DNA of 59,084 nucleotides from Ruminococcus sp. AM36-2AA (GCF_003461955.1 NZ_QTYB01000019.1:1-59084); one strand, 5' to 3'; counted from the stretch's first letter, positions 7,433 through 16,599 are shown. Numbers and translations are program-made. The notes: generated by a model from the letters alone, not told the origin.

Positions 7433-9584
7433 CGTCCAATCAGGAGCTGTCAGCTTTGCAGGAATATGTCAATGAGGAGGCACAGAACCTTATTGATTCC
7501 GGACAGATCCGAATTGAAGATATCGGAAATAATAAAGAATCTTATCTGCCGCTGATGGAAAATATCTGCAGCAAAATGATCAATGCTCTGCGCCGAAGGT
7601 CCGTTACAGGAATTTATGTAGCGTTTAACACAGAAGACCTGGATAAAAGAAGCCAGAATGATTTTATTCCGACTCTGTATATCCGTGATCTGGATCCGGA
7701 TTCCCTGCCACCGGAAAACCACAGATAAAGGCTGGAAGTCTCTGATGTCCGTTTCGGCGGAAAGCACTGAAAAATTTATATATCCGGTTTTTCAGAAAGC
7801 GTTTAAAGATCAGGGCAGTCTGCGTGCGGCAGATTATGGACACTGGACTACGGAGAACTACACTCTGGATGGAGATGATCGGTCCGCGATCGCTTATTCA
7901 ATTCCACTGATCCTGGATGATGGAACTGTTTATGGTGTTCTTGGCGTGGAAATGCTCACCGAGTATCTGAATATTCAGATGCCCTATGAAGAATTGCAGA
8001 ATCAAAGCGCCGGTACCTACATGCTGGCATATACGAAGTCTTCATTGAAAGATGAGGAAATCGTTCTTGAAAATATCTGCGGTGTCAGCAGCAAAAGTTC
8101 ATCTATGGAACAGTGGAGATGGGACAGCTGTTTTCCTTCTCCGGACATGTGATCAAAGTACTGTCAATGACGATTCTGCTGACTTTACTGGTGGGTATTT
8201 TAAGCAGTCTGATCGTCAGCCTCAGTCTTGCCCGTCCAGTAAAGAAACTTTCTGATGAGGTAGAAGAGGCACAGAAGAATAACAGCACTTCGCTCCGCTT
8301 TTCCGACACGGGAATCCGGGAACTTGACCAGTTTGCCGGAGCAATTACGCAGATGAACCAGGACATGCTTACCATATCTACGAAATTCTTAAGGATCATG
8401 GAAATGGCAAGTGTAGAACTTGGAGGTTTTGAAGTTCGATCGGAGAATGAAAGCGTTTATGTAACAGATAACTTTTTTTCTATGCTGGGCAAAAAGGAAC
8501 TGTCGGAAAAATCAATGACAGGAAAAGATTTTATGGAATTTTTGGATTCCTATAATAAAAGCTGCCATCACACGGTTAGAGGAGATGGTTCCAGAGTTTA
8601 CAGTGTGATCCATAATAGCGGAGAAATACGATATGTCCGCATGGAGATCAAGACAGAACCGGATCGGCAGATCGGCCTTGTGGAGGATGTTACAAAAGTT
8701 ACCAGGGAGCGTATGAATATTGAACATGAAAGGGATTATGATACGCTTACAGGACTTTACAACAGGCGGGCATTCCAGAGAGAAAGTGAAAAACTGTTCC
8801 GTGAGCATCCGGAGAAACACAACTGCGAAAGCAGTTTTTGCAGTTGATGAAGAGGGAAGATATTGCCTATTATTATCAGCCTATTGTATCGGCGGTTACA
8901 GGTAAGATCAGAGCTCTGGAAGCATTGATGCATGTAGAAATGTCAATGCTGAAATCCCCGGAAGATGTATTGCGTCTTGCAAAAGAAGAAAAATGCCTTC
9001 ATGATCTGGAAAGAATCACTTTTTTCTGCGCGGCAGAAGGATATTGCAGACTTCGGGCAAATGGAAAAGTAAGAGGTGATGAGCTTCTGTTTGTAAATTC
9101 CATTGCAAGTGAGTACATGACAGATGAGGAATGCAGAGAATTCAGGCAGAGATATTTGGATATCCGGTCTCAGCTGGTTCTTGAGATCACAGAACAGGAA
9201 CTTCTCAGCAAAGAAGCTCTTGAAAGAAAAACGTCAAAAGGATTTCTGGGTGCGGTCGCTCTGGATGATTATGGAAGCGGATACAACAGTGAAAAAAGTC
9301 TTCTGGCACTTTCACCGAAGTATATTAAGGTGGATATGGTGATCATCCGTGATATTGATACGGATATAGATAAACAGCAGATCGTAGCAAACATTGTGAA
9401 GTATGCACATCAGCGTGGAATGTATATTGTTGCGGAAGGCGTGGAGACAGCGGAAGAGCTTAAAAAAGTTCTTGAGCTGGAGGTAGATCTGCTTCAGGGA
9501 TATTATCTTTCACGGCCGGCAGCAACGCCTGGAGCGATTAATCCGGATGCTTTGAAGATCATTGAAGAAAACAGGAAAAGATAA
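7423..9584 (+). pseudogene. Decayed dCache-HAMP-GGDEF-EAL protein
   Basis: Pieces of one membrane c-di-GMP enzyme in three frames. 7423-7728: extracellular sensor (ELSALQEYVNEEAQNLI). 7726-8100: rest of the sensor after a frameshift (YTLDGDDRSAIAYSIPLIL). 8113-8847: second transmembrane helix, HAMP (LARPVKKLSDEVEEA), PAS-like part and only the start of GGDEF (DYDTLTGLYNRRAF). The GGDEF core, about 170 residues, is deleted. 8838-9584: complete-looking EAL domain with its key residues (IRALEALMHV, FVNSIA, LEITEQE, LDDYGSGYNS, YIKVDM, VAEGVET, LQGYYLS). At least one large deletion plus two frameshifts exclude simple sequencing error. The EAL part could still be made from the ATG at 8838, but no RBS is obvious. 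Confidence 0.8.
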
Positions 9585-9590
9585 AAAAGA

Positions 9591-9626
9591 AAGTCGGGAA
9601 GAGCAGGTTTTCCCGGCTTTTTTTAT
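9591..9626 (+). terminator. Intrinsic terminator after the EAL remnant
   Basis: Stem AGTCGGGAA (9592-9600) with the TTCCCGGCT arm ending at 9618, then a T7 run. Confidence 0.85.
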
Positions 9627-9707
9627 ACATATTTCTCCCAGTTTTTCACATAATAACCATACGGATAAAAGATAAACAGATAAAAGATACAGGAGGAATA
9701 TTAGAAG

Positions 9708-10256
9708 ATGAAAGCAACGGGAATTGTTCGTCGGATCGATGACCTGGGCAGGGTGGTGATCCCGAAAGAGATACGTAAAACGCTGCGGATCAAAGAGGGG
9801 ACACCGATGGAGATCTATACAGACCGGGAAGGACAGATCATTCTGAAAAAATATTCGCCCATCGGAGAGTTGAATACTTTTGCCCGGGAATATGTGGAGG
9901 CACTGGTGCAGACTACCGGGCTGGCGGCATGTATCACAGATCGTGATCTGGTGGTGGCGGCAGCAGGAAGCGGAAGCCGGGAACTGGAAGGAAAAGAGAT
10001 CAGCCGGGAACTGGACATGGTTATATCCGGGCGGGAAGGAAAGATGATCGATGGAAAAAGTCGGGATAATATATCGGTCATTTCCGGAGATATGGATTCT
10101 TACTGCGGAAAAATGATACAGCCGATCCTGTGTGCCAGTGATGCCATCGGTTCCGTGATCCTTCTTGGAAAAAATGAGAAAACGATCCTGGGGGATAAGG
10201 AACGGGTTCTTGTCCGCACAGCGGCCAGTTTTCTGGGACGGCAGATGGAGCAGTAA
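9708..10256 (+). CDS. spoVT: Stage V sporulation regulator SpoVT (AbrB family)
   Basis: 182 residues. N-terminal AbrB/MazE-type swapped-hairpin DNA-binding domain (MKATGIVRRIDDLGRVVIPK, residues 1-20, then TLRIKEGTPMEIY), followed by a GAF-like domain (about 55-180) with the FAREYVEALVQTTGLAACITDRD pattern of SpoVT. In Bacillus it tunes sigma-G genes during late sporulation; in Clostridia it is also a sporulation/germination regulator. A strong RBS (aggaggaatatt) supports the ATG. It is monocistronic on the + strand. Its presence indicates a spore-forming lineage. Confidence 0.93.
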   Translation: MKATGIVRRIDDLGRVVIPKEIRKTLRIKEGTPMEIYTDREGQIILKKYSPIGELNTFAREYVEALVQTTGLAACITDRDLVVAAAGSGSRELEGKEISRELDMVISGREGKMIDGKSRDNISVISGDMDSYCGKMIQPILCASDAIGSVILLGKNEKTILGDKERVLVRTAASFLGRQMEQ

Positions 10257-10289
10257 AGCAAGTCTGCTGTGCAGATGTAATGTTGCTGT

Positions 10290-10853
10290 TCAGGGTGGCG
10301 GCGAACATCTCGCGGGAAAGTTGTGGTATTCTTCCAGAGTCAGGTTGGTGATGGTAAGCCAGGAGGCCAGCGGTTTTGTCACATAGCGGATATGCCAGGG
10401 CTCATAGGGGACGCCAGTGATCTCCTCCCGGTTTTTCGGATACCGGAGAATAAAACCGTAGAGCGGAGCGTTCTTTTTCAGCCACCTGCCTTCACCGGTT
10501 TCGGAAAACTTTTCGGAGAGTTCCATATGGATGGAAGGACAGGAAACGTCCAGAGCAAGTCCGCTCTGATGCTCACTTGTTCCTGGCTTTGCCACAAAAG
10601 GGCTTCCTGTAAAAAGTTCCTGTTGCCGCCTGAAAGAGCGGTATCCGGAAACTGCCCACAGATTCAGGCCACATCGGTGGCAGGCGTGAAAAAGCTGGGA
10701 GGCGGCTCTGGCGGCCTGACATTCCAGCAGTCGTTTCGGATCGCCGGGGGCAGCTTCAAATGGCAGACCGATATCAATGAGATGCTCCGGTACAAAGGTT
10801 TCCGGCAGAGGATGCTCCCGGTTGATCAGACGGATGTAAAAATCTCTGTGCAT
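10290..10853 (-). CDS. D-alanyl-D-alanine carboxypeptidase-like, peptidase M15B
   Basis: 187 residues of the VanY/LdcB/DdcY M15B family, zinc peptidases that trim peptidoglycan stem peptides. Zinc-site motifs are present: SGYRSFRRQQELF, SEHQSGLALDVS (His and Asp ligands) and EPWHIRYV (catalytic Glu/His). No signal peptide or TM helix is visible, which is odd for a wall enzyme; it may lack its leader or act inside. I chose ATG 10853 (MHRDFYIRL). The in-frame ATG 24 bases upstream sits in the terminator hairpin of pncB. The gene lies just downstream of pncB on the same strand. Confidence 0.85.
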   Translation of the reverse strand: MHRDFYIRLINREHPLPETFVPEHLIDIGLPFEAAPGDPKRLLECQAARAASQLFHACHRCGLNLWAVSGYRSFRRQQELFTGSPFVAKPGTSEHQSGLALDVSCPSIHMELSEKFSETGEGRWLKKNAPLYGFILRYPKNREEITGVPYEPWHIRYVTKPLASWLTITNLTLEEYHNFPARCSPPP

Positions 10854-10856
10854 AAA

Positions 10857-10905
10857 AAACCCCCTTTCCTTATCCATAAGCTTATGAAAAGGAAAGGGGG
10901 TTTAT
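10857..10905 (-). terminator. Terminator of pncB overlapping the next gene's RBS
   Basis: A 14-bp perfect stem (10857-10870 / 10890-10903) with a loop that itself holds the palindrome CATAAGCTTATG. Read on the - strand it ends in T6 immediately before the ATG at 10853, so the only RBS-like run (GGAAAGGGGG) for the M15 peptidase is part of the 3' arm of this hairpin. Confidence 0.85.
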
Positions 10906-10924
10906 GATTGGAGATTTTTTTCTT

Positions 10925-12385
10925 TTACAGAGTTTTTTCGCTCATTTCTTCCAACAGAGCTTTTTTCATGTCGTAAAGCGGCTGGGAAAGATCTACATAT
11001 ACTTTCTGAGGATTTACAAAACGTCTGGACTCATCCCACAGTGTGTTCTGTTCCTGCCTGCAGTAGTCACGAAGCTCCATGACGGATGGAGATTTGTAAA
11101 TGCTCTTGCCGTTTTTGATCACTGGAACAAGAAGCTCTCGAAGTTCGTAGGTTCCGCCCAGGACTTTGGTCTTTTTCCATGTGTCAACCGGGTCGAAGAT
11201 CACCATGGTCTCTTCCGGATCAAATTTCTCATCTGCAAGGCAGATCAGATCAGCTTTGATCTTGCCGGTTTTCTTGCTGTAGATACGGTATACGGTCTTG
11301 TTGCCCGGGTTGGTAACTTTTTCTGTGTTTTCGGAAAGTTTGATCTTCGGCTGGAAGGTGTCACTGTCAGCGTCTTTTACAGCGGCAAGTTTGTATACGC
11401 CGCCGAATGCCGGATTGTCATCGGCTGTGATCAGTTTGGTTCCGACACCCCAGGAATTGATCTTGGCATCCTGAGCTTTCAGGCTCTCGATAAGGTATTC
11501 ATCAAGATCGCTGGATGCGGAAATGGTGGCATCATCAAAACCGGCAGCAGCCAGCATCTTGTAGGCTTTTTTGGAAAGGTATGCAAGGTCACCGCTGTCG
11601 ATACGGATTCCGTAGTTTTTCAGCTGGATACCCTCTTCACGCATTTCTTCGAATACACGGATTGCATTGGGAACACCGGATTTCAGGACATCGTAGGTGT
11701 CAACCAGAAGAGTGCAGGAATTCGGGTAAAGTTTCGCATAAGTCTTAAATGCGGTGTACTCGTCCGGGAAGCTCATGATCCAGGAATGTGCATGAGTTCC
11801 AAGAACCGGAACGTCAAACATCTGGCCGGTCAGCACGTTGGAAGTACCTGCACATCCGCCGATCACTGCAGCTCTGGCTCCGAAGATTCCGGCATCCGGA
11901 CCCTGGGCACGGCGAAGACCGAATTCCATGATCGGATCACCCTTGGCTGCGTGGCATACGCGGGCTGCCTTGGTAGCGATGAGGCTCTGATGGTTCATGA
12001 TGTTCAGGATTGCGGTCTCTACAAGCTGTGCTTCCATGATCGGTGCGATAACTTTGACCATTGGTTCTCTCGGGAAGATTACGGTTCCTTCCGGGATTGC
12101 ATAGATATCACCGGTGAACTTGAAGTTGCTTAAGTACTCAAGGAAATCTTCCTCAAAGATGCCAAGACTTCTCAGATAGGTAATGTCTTCTTCGGCGAAA
12201 CGGAGATTTTCGATGTATTCGATCATCTGCTCCAGTCCGGCACAGATAGCAAAACCGCCGCCACATGGATTGTTGCGGTAGAACATATCAAAGATAACGG
12301 TCTGGTTGGTCGGGTTTTTGAAATATCCCTGCATCATGGTAAGCTCATAGAGGTCCGTGAGCAGAGTAAGGTTATTTGCTCGCAT
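10925..12385 (-). CDS. pncB: Nicotinate phosphoribosyltransferase
   Basis: 486 residues, the long Gram-positive type. It makes nicotinate mononucleotide from nicotinate and PRPP (NAD salvage, ATP-stimulated, cytosolic). Family marks: LLTDLYELTMMQGYF at the N-terminus, FDMFYRNNPCGGGFA, the substrate-site region EFGLRRAQGPDAG, GTHAHSWIMSF with the catalytic histidine area, and IRIDSGDLAYLSKKAY. A strong RBS (AAAGGAGAA) precedes ATG 12385. It is followed by a strong terminator. A long open frame on the opposite strand is its shadow. Confidence 0.96.
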   Translation of the reverse strand: MRANNLTLLTDLYELTMMQGYFKNPTNQTVIFDMFYRNNPCGGGFAICAGLEQMIEYIENLRFAEEDITYLRSLGIFEEDFLEYLSNFKFTGDIYAIPEGTVIFPREPMVKVIAPIMEAQLVETAILNIMNHQSLIATKAARVCHAAKGDPIMEFGLRRAQGPDAGIFGARAAVIGGCAGTSNVLTGQMFDVPVLGTHAHSWIMSFPDEYTAFKTYAKLYPNSCTLLVDTYDVLKSGVPNAIRVFEEMREEGIQLKNYGIRIDSGDLAYLSKKAYKMLAAAGFDDATISASSDLDEYLIESLKAQDAKINSWGVGTKLITADDNPAFGGVYKLAAVKDADSDTFQPKIKLSENTEKVTNPGNKTVYRIYSKKTGKIKADLICLADEKFDPEETMVIFDPVDTWKKTKVLGGTYELRELLVPVIKNGKSIYKSPSVMELRDYCRQEQNTLWDESRRFVNPQKVYVDLSQPLYDMKKALLEEMSEKTL

Positions 12386-12580
12386 AAAGTTCTCCTTTAA
12401 GTGCCTCCGGATATTGTGACCGGAGGAAAATACACGGTAGTTTCCGTTCTTTTTTTATAAGGCTTATTATAACACAAAGGAGGGGATTGTAAAATTTTTT
12501 TTACAGAAGGGTCAGATTTTTTGATGTGCATAAAAATGGATAATTTTCATACTTTTTTATTGGAAAAAGGTTACATAAAA

Positions 12581-12609
12581 TTGACACCGGAAAATGAATG
12601 GATTATTAT
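12581..12609 (+). promoter_or_regulatory. Sigma-A type promoter of the V4R/diguanylate cyclase pair
   Basis: TTGACA (12581-12586), 17-base spacer, TATTAT (12604-12609). Transcription would start near 12616, which places the in-frame ATG at 12612 outside the mRNA and supports the ATG at 12642. Confidence 0.75.
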
Positions 12610-12641
12610 AAATGTATAAAAAATTTGAGCAGGAGACGGCA

Positions 12642-13178
12642 ATGGGTGATAATATTTTTCTGAAGGAAATGAAAGAAATCCAGTTTGAGGATTATTTTAA
12701 ATATGATGCCAAATGCAGAGGAAATCTGGGAGATGAGCTTCCGGTAATGGTATATCGGATGCTGGAGTATTCCCTGAAAGACGAACTGAAGAACCGGTTT
12801 GGAAAAGAGGTTCAGATTGATGTATTTCGAAGTGCAGGCCGTAAAGCAGGAGAATATTTTGCAAAAAATATGCTGAATCTGGATGTGCCGCAGGATCAGT
12901 TTGTCAATGAACTTCAGAAAAAAATGCAGGAGCTGAAAATCGGGGTTCTCCGTATTGAGGATGTAAATGAAGAAACCGGAAAAATTATCCTGACCGTTGC
13001 GGAAGATGCAGACTGTTCAGGGCTTCCTGTTCTCGGGGAAACCGTATGTAATTATGATGAAGGTTTTATAGCAGGAATCCTTTCTCTGTACTTCGGAAAG
13101 CCGTACACGGCGGTAGAAGTTGACTGCTGGGCAACGGGAGACAGAGTTTGCCGTTTTCATGCAGATGTACAGGAATGA
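12642..13178 (+). CDS. V4R-domain (4-vinyl reductase) small-ligand sensor
   Basis: 178 residues. The C-terminal half is a V4R domain, a small-molecule binding fold found in stand-alone sensors and signalling proteins: SGLPVLGETVCNYDEGFIAG, then the typical end VDCWATGDRVCRFHAD with the paired cysteines. The N-terminal half is helical. Start chosen at ATG 12642 (MGDNIF) because AGGAGACGG lies just upstream and the promoter at 12581-12609 overlaps the longer alternative. It lies 20 bases before a diguanylate cyclase; the pair is probably one signalling unit in which V4R senses an unknown ligand (inference). Confidence 0.85.
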   Translation: MGDNIFLKEMKEIQFEDYFKYDAKCRGNLGDELPVMVYRMLEYSLKDELKNRFGKEVQIDVFRSAGRKAGEYFAKNMLNLDVPQDQFVNELQKKMQELKIGVLRIEDVNEETGKIILTVAEDADCSGLPVLGETVCNYDEGFIAGILSLYFGKPYTAVEVDCWATGDRVCRFHADVQE

Positions 13179-13198
13179 TCGGAATAGAGGTTTGATAA

Positions 13199-14449
13199 AT
13201 GGAAGACAGAAACTGCGAACTGTTATTTGAATATCTGAGATCAATTTTATACGATTCTGAAGTGAAAACTCTGGAGATAGACAGCCTGGATGAGCCTTTT
13301 CGAAAACTTGGAATGGGTTTGCAGTATCTGGAAACGGCAGTAAAGGAAATGAAACAATGTTCTGCCGCATTATCCAAAGGAGACCTTTCCAGCTTTAAGC
13401 CCGCCAGAGAGAATTTTCTGTGTGAAAATCTCAAAAATATCCATGCGAACCTGAATCATCTGACCTGGCAGGCCAAGCAGGTAGCCAAGGGAGATTATTC
13501 TCAGACCGTTTCTTATCTGGGAGAATTCTCGGAGGCTTTTAATACCATGACGGAGCAGCTTCGGGAGAGGGAAAGATCTCTGAAACTTATCGTCGAGCAG
13601 GAAAAGAAACATGCGGAGATGGCAGAGAGTTACAGTCAGCTTCTGATGGAACTGATCGCAAGAAGCGAAGAAGAAATCCTAGTGATCAGTCTGGACGGAC
13701 AGAGCCTTCTGTACAGTAACCGGAGAACGGAAGATGAAGTACGGAACTGGGATGTTTATAAGCAGTGGATCAGTCAAATTGAACAGAAAACGCAGAAGAA
13801 TAACAGACGAAAAGAACTGTATGAGTGGAAATGGGAAGCAGAAGATTCCGACCATCGATTTTATGCGATTACTACCGGTAAGATGAAATGGCAGGGAGAA
13901 TGGGCGTATGTGAATATTGTTCAGGAAGTTACGGAAACGAGAGTCAAGGAAGAACAGCTGAAAGCGGAAGCATATCAGGACATGCTCACCAGAATTGGCA
14001 ACCGTTTTTATCTGAAAGAAAAAGCAGAAGAGATTTTGAAGACAGGGGAGCCGGTTTCGGTCTGCTACTGTGACCTGGATCACCTGAAATATATCAATGA
14101 TACGTTTGGACATCAGGAGGGTGATGCATATATCCGCTTTTTTGTCAGGATCGTAAATGAAAATATCCGTGAAGAAGATATTTTTGCCCGGATTGGTGGA
14201 GATGAATTTTGCATTCTGATGCGGGATTGTGCAGGCGATGATGCAAGGAAGCGCCTGTCAGATATTCAGAAACAGTTTGTCCTGAGAGAAAAAAAGAATT
14301 ATGCCCGCAGCTTCAGCTGTGGAATTGTAGGAGTTCCCCGGAATCATGATAAGGTAGACCTGGATACATTGCTTCATGAGGCTGACGAAGTGATGTATGA
14401 TCAGAAGAGGGAACATAAAAAAGAATATCAGAGTGAACTTGGAATATAA
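13199..14449 (+). CDS. Diguanylate cyclase (HAMP-like, PAS, GGDEF)
   Basis: 416 residues, no transmembrane segment. A HAMP-like helical part (AKQVAKGDYSQTVSYLGEFSE near 97-117, then a coiled coil) is followed by a PAS-like domain (about 155-260) and a GGDEF domain (265-410). The active site is intact: RIGGDEFCIL, with CYCDLDHLKYINDTFGHQEGD for metal and GTP binding. An I-site RxxD (REED) sits five residues before GGDEF, so product inhibition is predicted. It makes c-di-GMP from two GTP. It is encoded with the V4R protein and ends at a strong terminator. Confidence 0.92.
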   Translation: MEDRNCELLFEYLRSILYDSEVKTLEIDSLDEPFRKLGMGLQYLETAVKEMKQCSAALSKGDLSSFKPARENFLCENLKNIHANLNHLTWQAKQVAKGDYSQTVSYLGEFSEAFNTMTEQLRERERSLKLIVEQEKKHAEMAESYSQLLMELIARSEEEILVISLDGQSLLYSNRRTEDEVRNWDVYKQWISQIEQKTQKNNRRKELYEWKWEAEDSDHRFYAITTGKMKWQGEWAYVNIVQEVTETRVKEEQLKAEAYQDMLTRIGNRFYLKEKAEEILKTGEPVSVCYCDLDHLKYINDTFGHQEGDAYIRFFVRIVNENIREEDIFARIGGDEFCILMRDCAGDDARKRLSDIQKQFVLREKKNYARSFSCGIVGVPRNHDKVDLDTLLHEADEVMYDQKREHKKEYQSELGI

Positions 14450-14477
14450 ATATTTGTTTTACTGTATAACTGAAAAA

Positions 14478-14520
14478 TGCCGGGAAGCCGCATAAAATAA
14501 GGCTTCCCGGCACTTTGAAA
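14478..14520 (+). terminator. Intrinsic terminator after the diguanylate cyclase
   Basis: 12-bp perfect stem (14478-14489 TGCCGGGAAGCC with 14501-14512), loop of 11. The T-run directly after is weak (CTTTG). Confidence 0.75.
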
Positions 14521-14560
14521 AAGTTTTTTAGAAAAAAATAAAAAAATTTGAAAAAAGGGG

Positions 14561-14589
14561 TTGCAATTTTAAAAAAGCTGTTATATAAT
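14561..14589 (+). promoter_or_regulatory. Promoter of tRNA-Gln
   Basis: TTGCAA (14561-14566), 17-base spacer, TATAAT (14584-14589), about 44 bases before the mature tRNA 5' end. Confidence 0.8.
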
Positions 14590-14632
14590 ATCATTCGTCG
14601 CAAGCGATAAGGCAAGCGAAACAAAAACACAT

Positions 14633-14704
14633 AGGGCTATCGCCAAACGGTAAGGCAACGGACTCTGACTCCGTCAGTTCAAGGTTCGAATCCTTGTAGC
14701 CCTG
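14633..14704 (+). tRNA. tRNA-Gln (anticodon CTG)
   Basis: 72-nt cloverleaf read by eye. The 7-bp acceptor stem is AGGGCTA/TAGCCCT with discriminator G. The anticodon stem ACGGA/TCCGT encloses loop CTCTGAC, giving anticodon CTG (reads CAG, Gln). The T arm contains GGTTCGAATCC. CCA is not encoded. A terminator follows 8 bases later. Confidence 0.93.
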
Positions 14705-14711
14705 CTTCTTG

Positions 14712-14738
14712 AGCACCTCGATGAGAGGTGCTTTTTTG
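14712..14738 (+). terminator. Terminator of tRNA-Gln
   Basis: GCACCTC (14713-14719) pairs with GAGGTGC (14725-14731), followed by T6. Confidence 0.85.
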
Positions 14739-14824
14739 TTCTATGAAATAAGAGAAAAAACAAGTGTGTTTCTTTAGAACAAGTGATACAATAAATTTGC
14801 AGACAGTATAACAGGAGGCACATT

Positions 14825-15532
14825 ATGAGCTACAGTTTTGAAAGTCGCGTAAGATTCAGCGAGATCGGAGAGAAGGGCTGCCTGACGCTGCCGGGAGTTC
14901 TGGATTATTTTCAGGACTGCTGTACCTTTGAATCTGAACAGACAGGTCTCGGAATGGAAGTATTAAAGGCACAGAAAAGAGCCTGGGTACTTTCCGCATG
15001 GCAGGTAATTGTGAAGAGATATCCAAAGCTTGGTGAAAATATAAAAGTAACAACAATTCCTTATGGATTCCGGGGCTTTATCGGAATGCGTAATTTTATT
15101 CTTGAGACAGCGGATGGCGAGAGACTGGCCTGGGCGAATTCTTACTGGTCCTTTATCAACACAGAGACAGGACTTCCGGAAAAGCTGACACCGGCGGACA
15201 CCGATCCTTATGATCTGGGAGAGAAGATGGAAATGGATTATGCACCGAGAAAGATCGCGCTTCCGAAAGAGCGGAAACCGAAGGAATCTTTTGCCGTACA
15301 GAAACATCATCTGGATACGAACCACCACGTAAACAACTGCCAGTATATCCGAATGGCAGCTGATTTTCTGCCGGAGGATTTTGCGGTCCATCAGCTTCGT
15401 GTGGAGTACAAGAGACAGGCTGTCCTTGGAAATGTAATGATTCCGGAAGTATATATGGAAGCAAATAAGGCAACGGTAGTTCTCAATGCGGAAGATCAGG
15501 AACCCTACGCTGTGGTGGAATTTACAAAGTAA
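14825..15532 (+). CDS. Acyl-ACP thioesterase
   Basis: 235 residues, two tandem hot-dog folds as in bacterial acyl-ACP thioesterases (FatA/FatB-like). It releases fatty acid from acyl carrier protein. The catalytic N-x-H region is visible in the second hot-dog (HHLDTNHHVNNCQYIRMA, about residues 160-177); the first hot-dog has LTLPGVLDYFQDCC and the typical AWVLSAWQVIVKRYPKLGE. RBS ACAGGAGGC precedes ATG 14825. It stands alone between the tRNA terminator and araD. Confidence 0.9.
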   Translation: MSYSFESRVRFSEIGEKGCLTLPGVLDYFQDCCTFESEQTGLGMEVLKAQKRAWVLSAWQVIVKRYPKLGENIKVTTIPYGFRGFIGMRNFILETADGERLAWANSYWSFINTETGLPEKLTPADTDPYDLGEKMEMDYAPRKIALPKERKPKESFAVQKHHLDTNHHVNNCQYIRMAADFLPEDFAVHQLRVEYKRQAVLGNVMIPEVYMEANKATVVLNAEDQEPYAVVEFTK

Positions 15533-15607
15533 TCAGAGCTGTTTTAAACAGCATGGATATATTACGAAGTGGATTGTAAAGACACTTTATAAAAGGGAGG
15601 AAACGCA

Positions 15608-16303
15608 ATGCTGGAAAAATTAAAAGAAGAAGTTTACAGAGCAAACATGGATCTGCCGAAATATGGCCTGGTTACGTTTACCTGGGGAAACGTCAGCGGT
15701 ATCGACAGAGAGAAGGGACTTTTTGTCATCAAACCAAGTGGTGTGGATTATGATAAACTGACGCCGGAAGATATGGTTGTAGTCGATCTTGAAGGAAATA
15801 AAGTCGAGGGCAAATACAATCCGTCTTCTGATACTGCCACACATGTGGTGCTTTACAATGCGTTTCCGAAGATTGGAGGTATTGTGCATACTCATTCATC
15901 CTGGGCTACAAGCTGGGCACAGGCAGGAAGATCCATTCCATGTTATGGAACAACACATGCGGATTATATTTACGGAGAGGTTCCATGCGTGCGTAACCTG
16001 ACAAAAGATGAGATCGAGGAAGCCTATGAGAAAAATACCGGTATTCTCATTGCCGACTATTTCAAAGATAAAGATTACGAAGCAGTTCCGGCAGTCCTCT
16101 GCAAAAACCACGGACCGTTTACCTGGGGAAAAGATGCACATGAGGCTGTTCACAACGCAGTTGTCCTGGAAGAAGTTGCCAAGATGGCTTCCCGCTGCGA
16201 GCTGATCAATCCGGATGTAAAACCGGCGCCGCAGGAGCTTCAGGATAAACATTACTACAGAAAACATGGCGCAAATGCCTACTATGGACAGGGAAATAAA
16301 TAA
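15608..16303 (+). CDS. araD: L-ribulose-5-phosphate 4-epimerase
   Basis: 231 residues, class II aldolase/AraD fold. It converts L-ribulose 5-phosphate to D-xylulose 5-phosphate (arabinose pathway); ulaF/sgbE-like isoenzymes look similar. Conserved parts: [19 protein letters not shown], zinc ligands in [10 protein letters not shown] and the later [11 protein letters not shown], plus the catalytic region GTTHADYI. The end [14 protein letters not shown] is typical of AraD. A strong RBS (GGGAGGAAA) precedes the ATG. No araA or araB lies nearby, so the exact sugar is not proven by context. Confidence 0.93.
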   Translation: MLEKLKEEVYRANMDLPKYGLVTFTWGNVSGIDREKGLFVIKPSGVDYDKLTPEDMVVVDLEGNKVEGKYNPSSDTATHVVLYNAFPKIGGIVHTHSSWATSWAQAGRSIPCYGTTHADYIYGEVPCVRNLTKDEIEEAYEKNTGILIADYFKDKDYEAVPAVLCKNHGPFTWGKDAHEAVHNAVVLEEVAKMASRCELINPDVKPAPQELQDKHYYRKHGANAYYGQGNK

Positions 16304-16320
16304 GAAAAAAAAGAAGCAGA

Positions 16321-16357
16321 AGAATGTCACATGGAAAAGTGTGGCATTCTTTTTTTG
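16321..16357 (+). terminator. Terminator of araD
   Basis: 11-bp stem AGAATGTCACA (16321-16331) with the arm 16340-16350, then T7. Confidence 0.85.
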
Positions 16358-16529
16358 TGGAATATAAATTGTGGAGAGGTGCCGTTTACGGGCGGGCAGT
16401 AATTCAGAATGGAATAACTGTTTTACTGATACAATAGTGTCCTGTAAAAGATACTATCCAGGGTAAAACAATGAAGAAATGTTCATTTTTTGTCGAAAAA
16501 AACCAGATTTGCTGACCTTTAACACAGGT

Positions 16530-16596
16530 GCCACCAAAATATGTGCTAATGTCAAGAAAAATGCAGAACATTAACACATTTTGGAAAACAGGTGGC
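16530..16596. promoter_or_regulatory. Long imperfect inverted repeat upstream of xre gene
   Basis: Arms 16530-16552 and 16568-16596 are nearly complementary (GCCACC...CTAATGT against ACATTA...GGTGGC), with a few extra bases in the right arm. It ends directly before the ATG at 16600. It could be an operator for the HTH protein or a leader hairpin; the function is inferred from position only. Confidence 0.5.
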
Positions 16597-16599
16597 AGG

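Noticed and set aside
7423..9584. Explaining the broken GGDEF-EAL gene by sequencing errors alone
   Set aside because: Indels could explain the frameshifts but not the missing ~170-residue GGDEF core or the cut solute-binding gene.
10904..12133. 409-codon open frame on the + strand
   Set aside because: It lies fully antisense to pncB, has Cys/Phe/His-rich shadow composition, no RBS and no motif.
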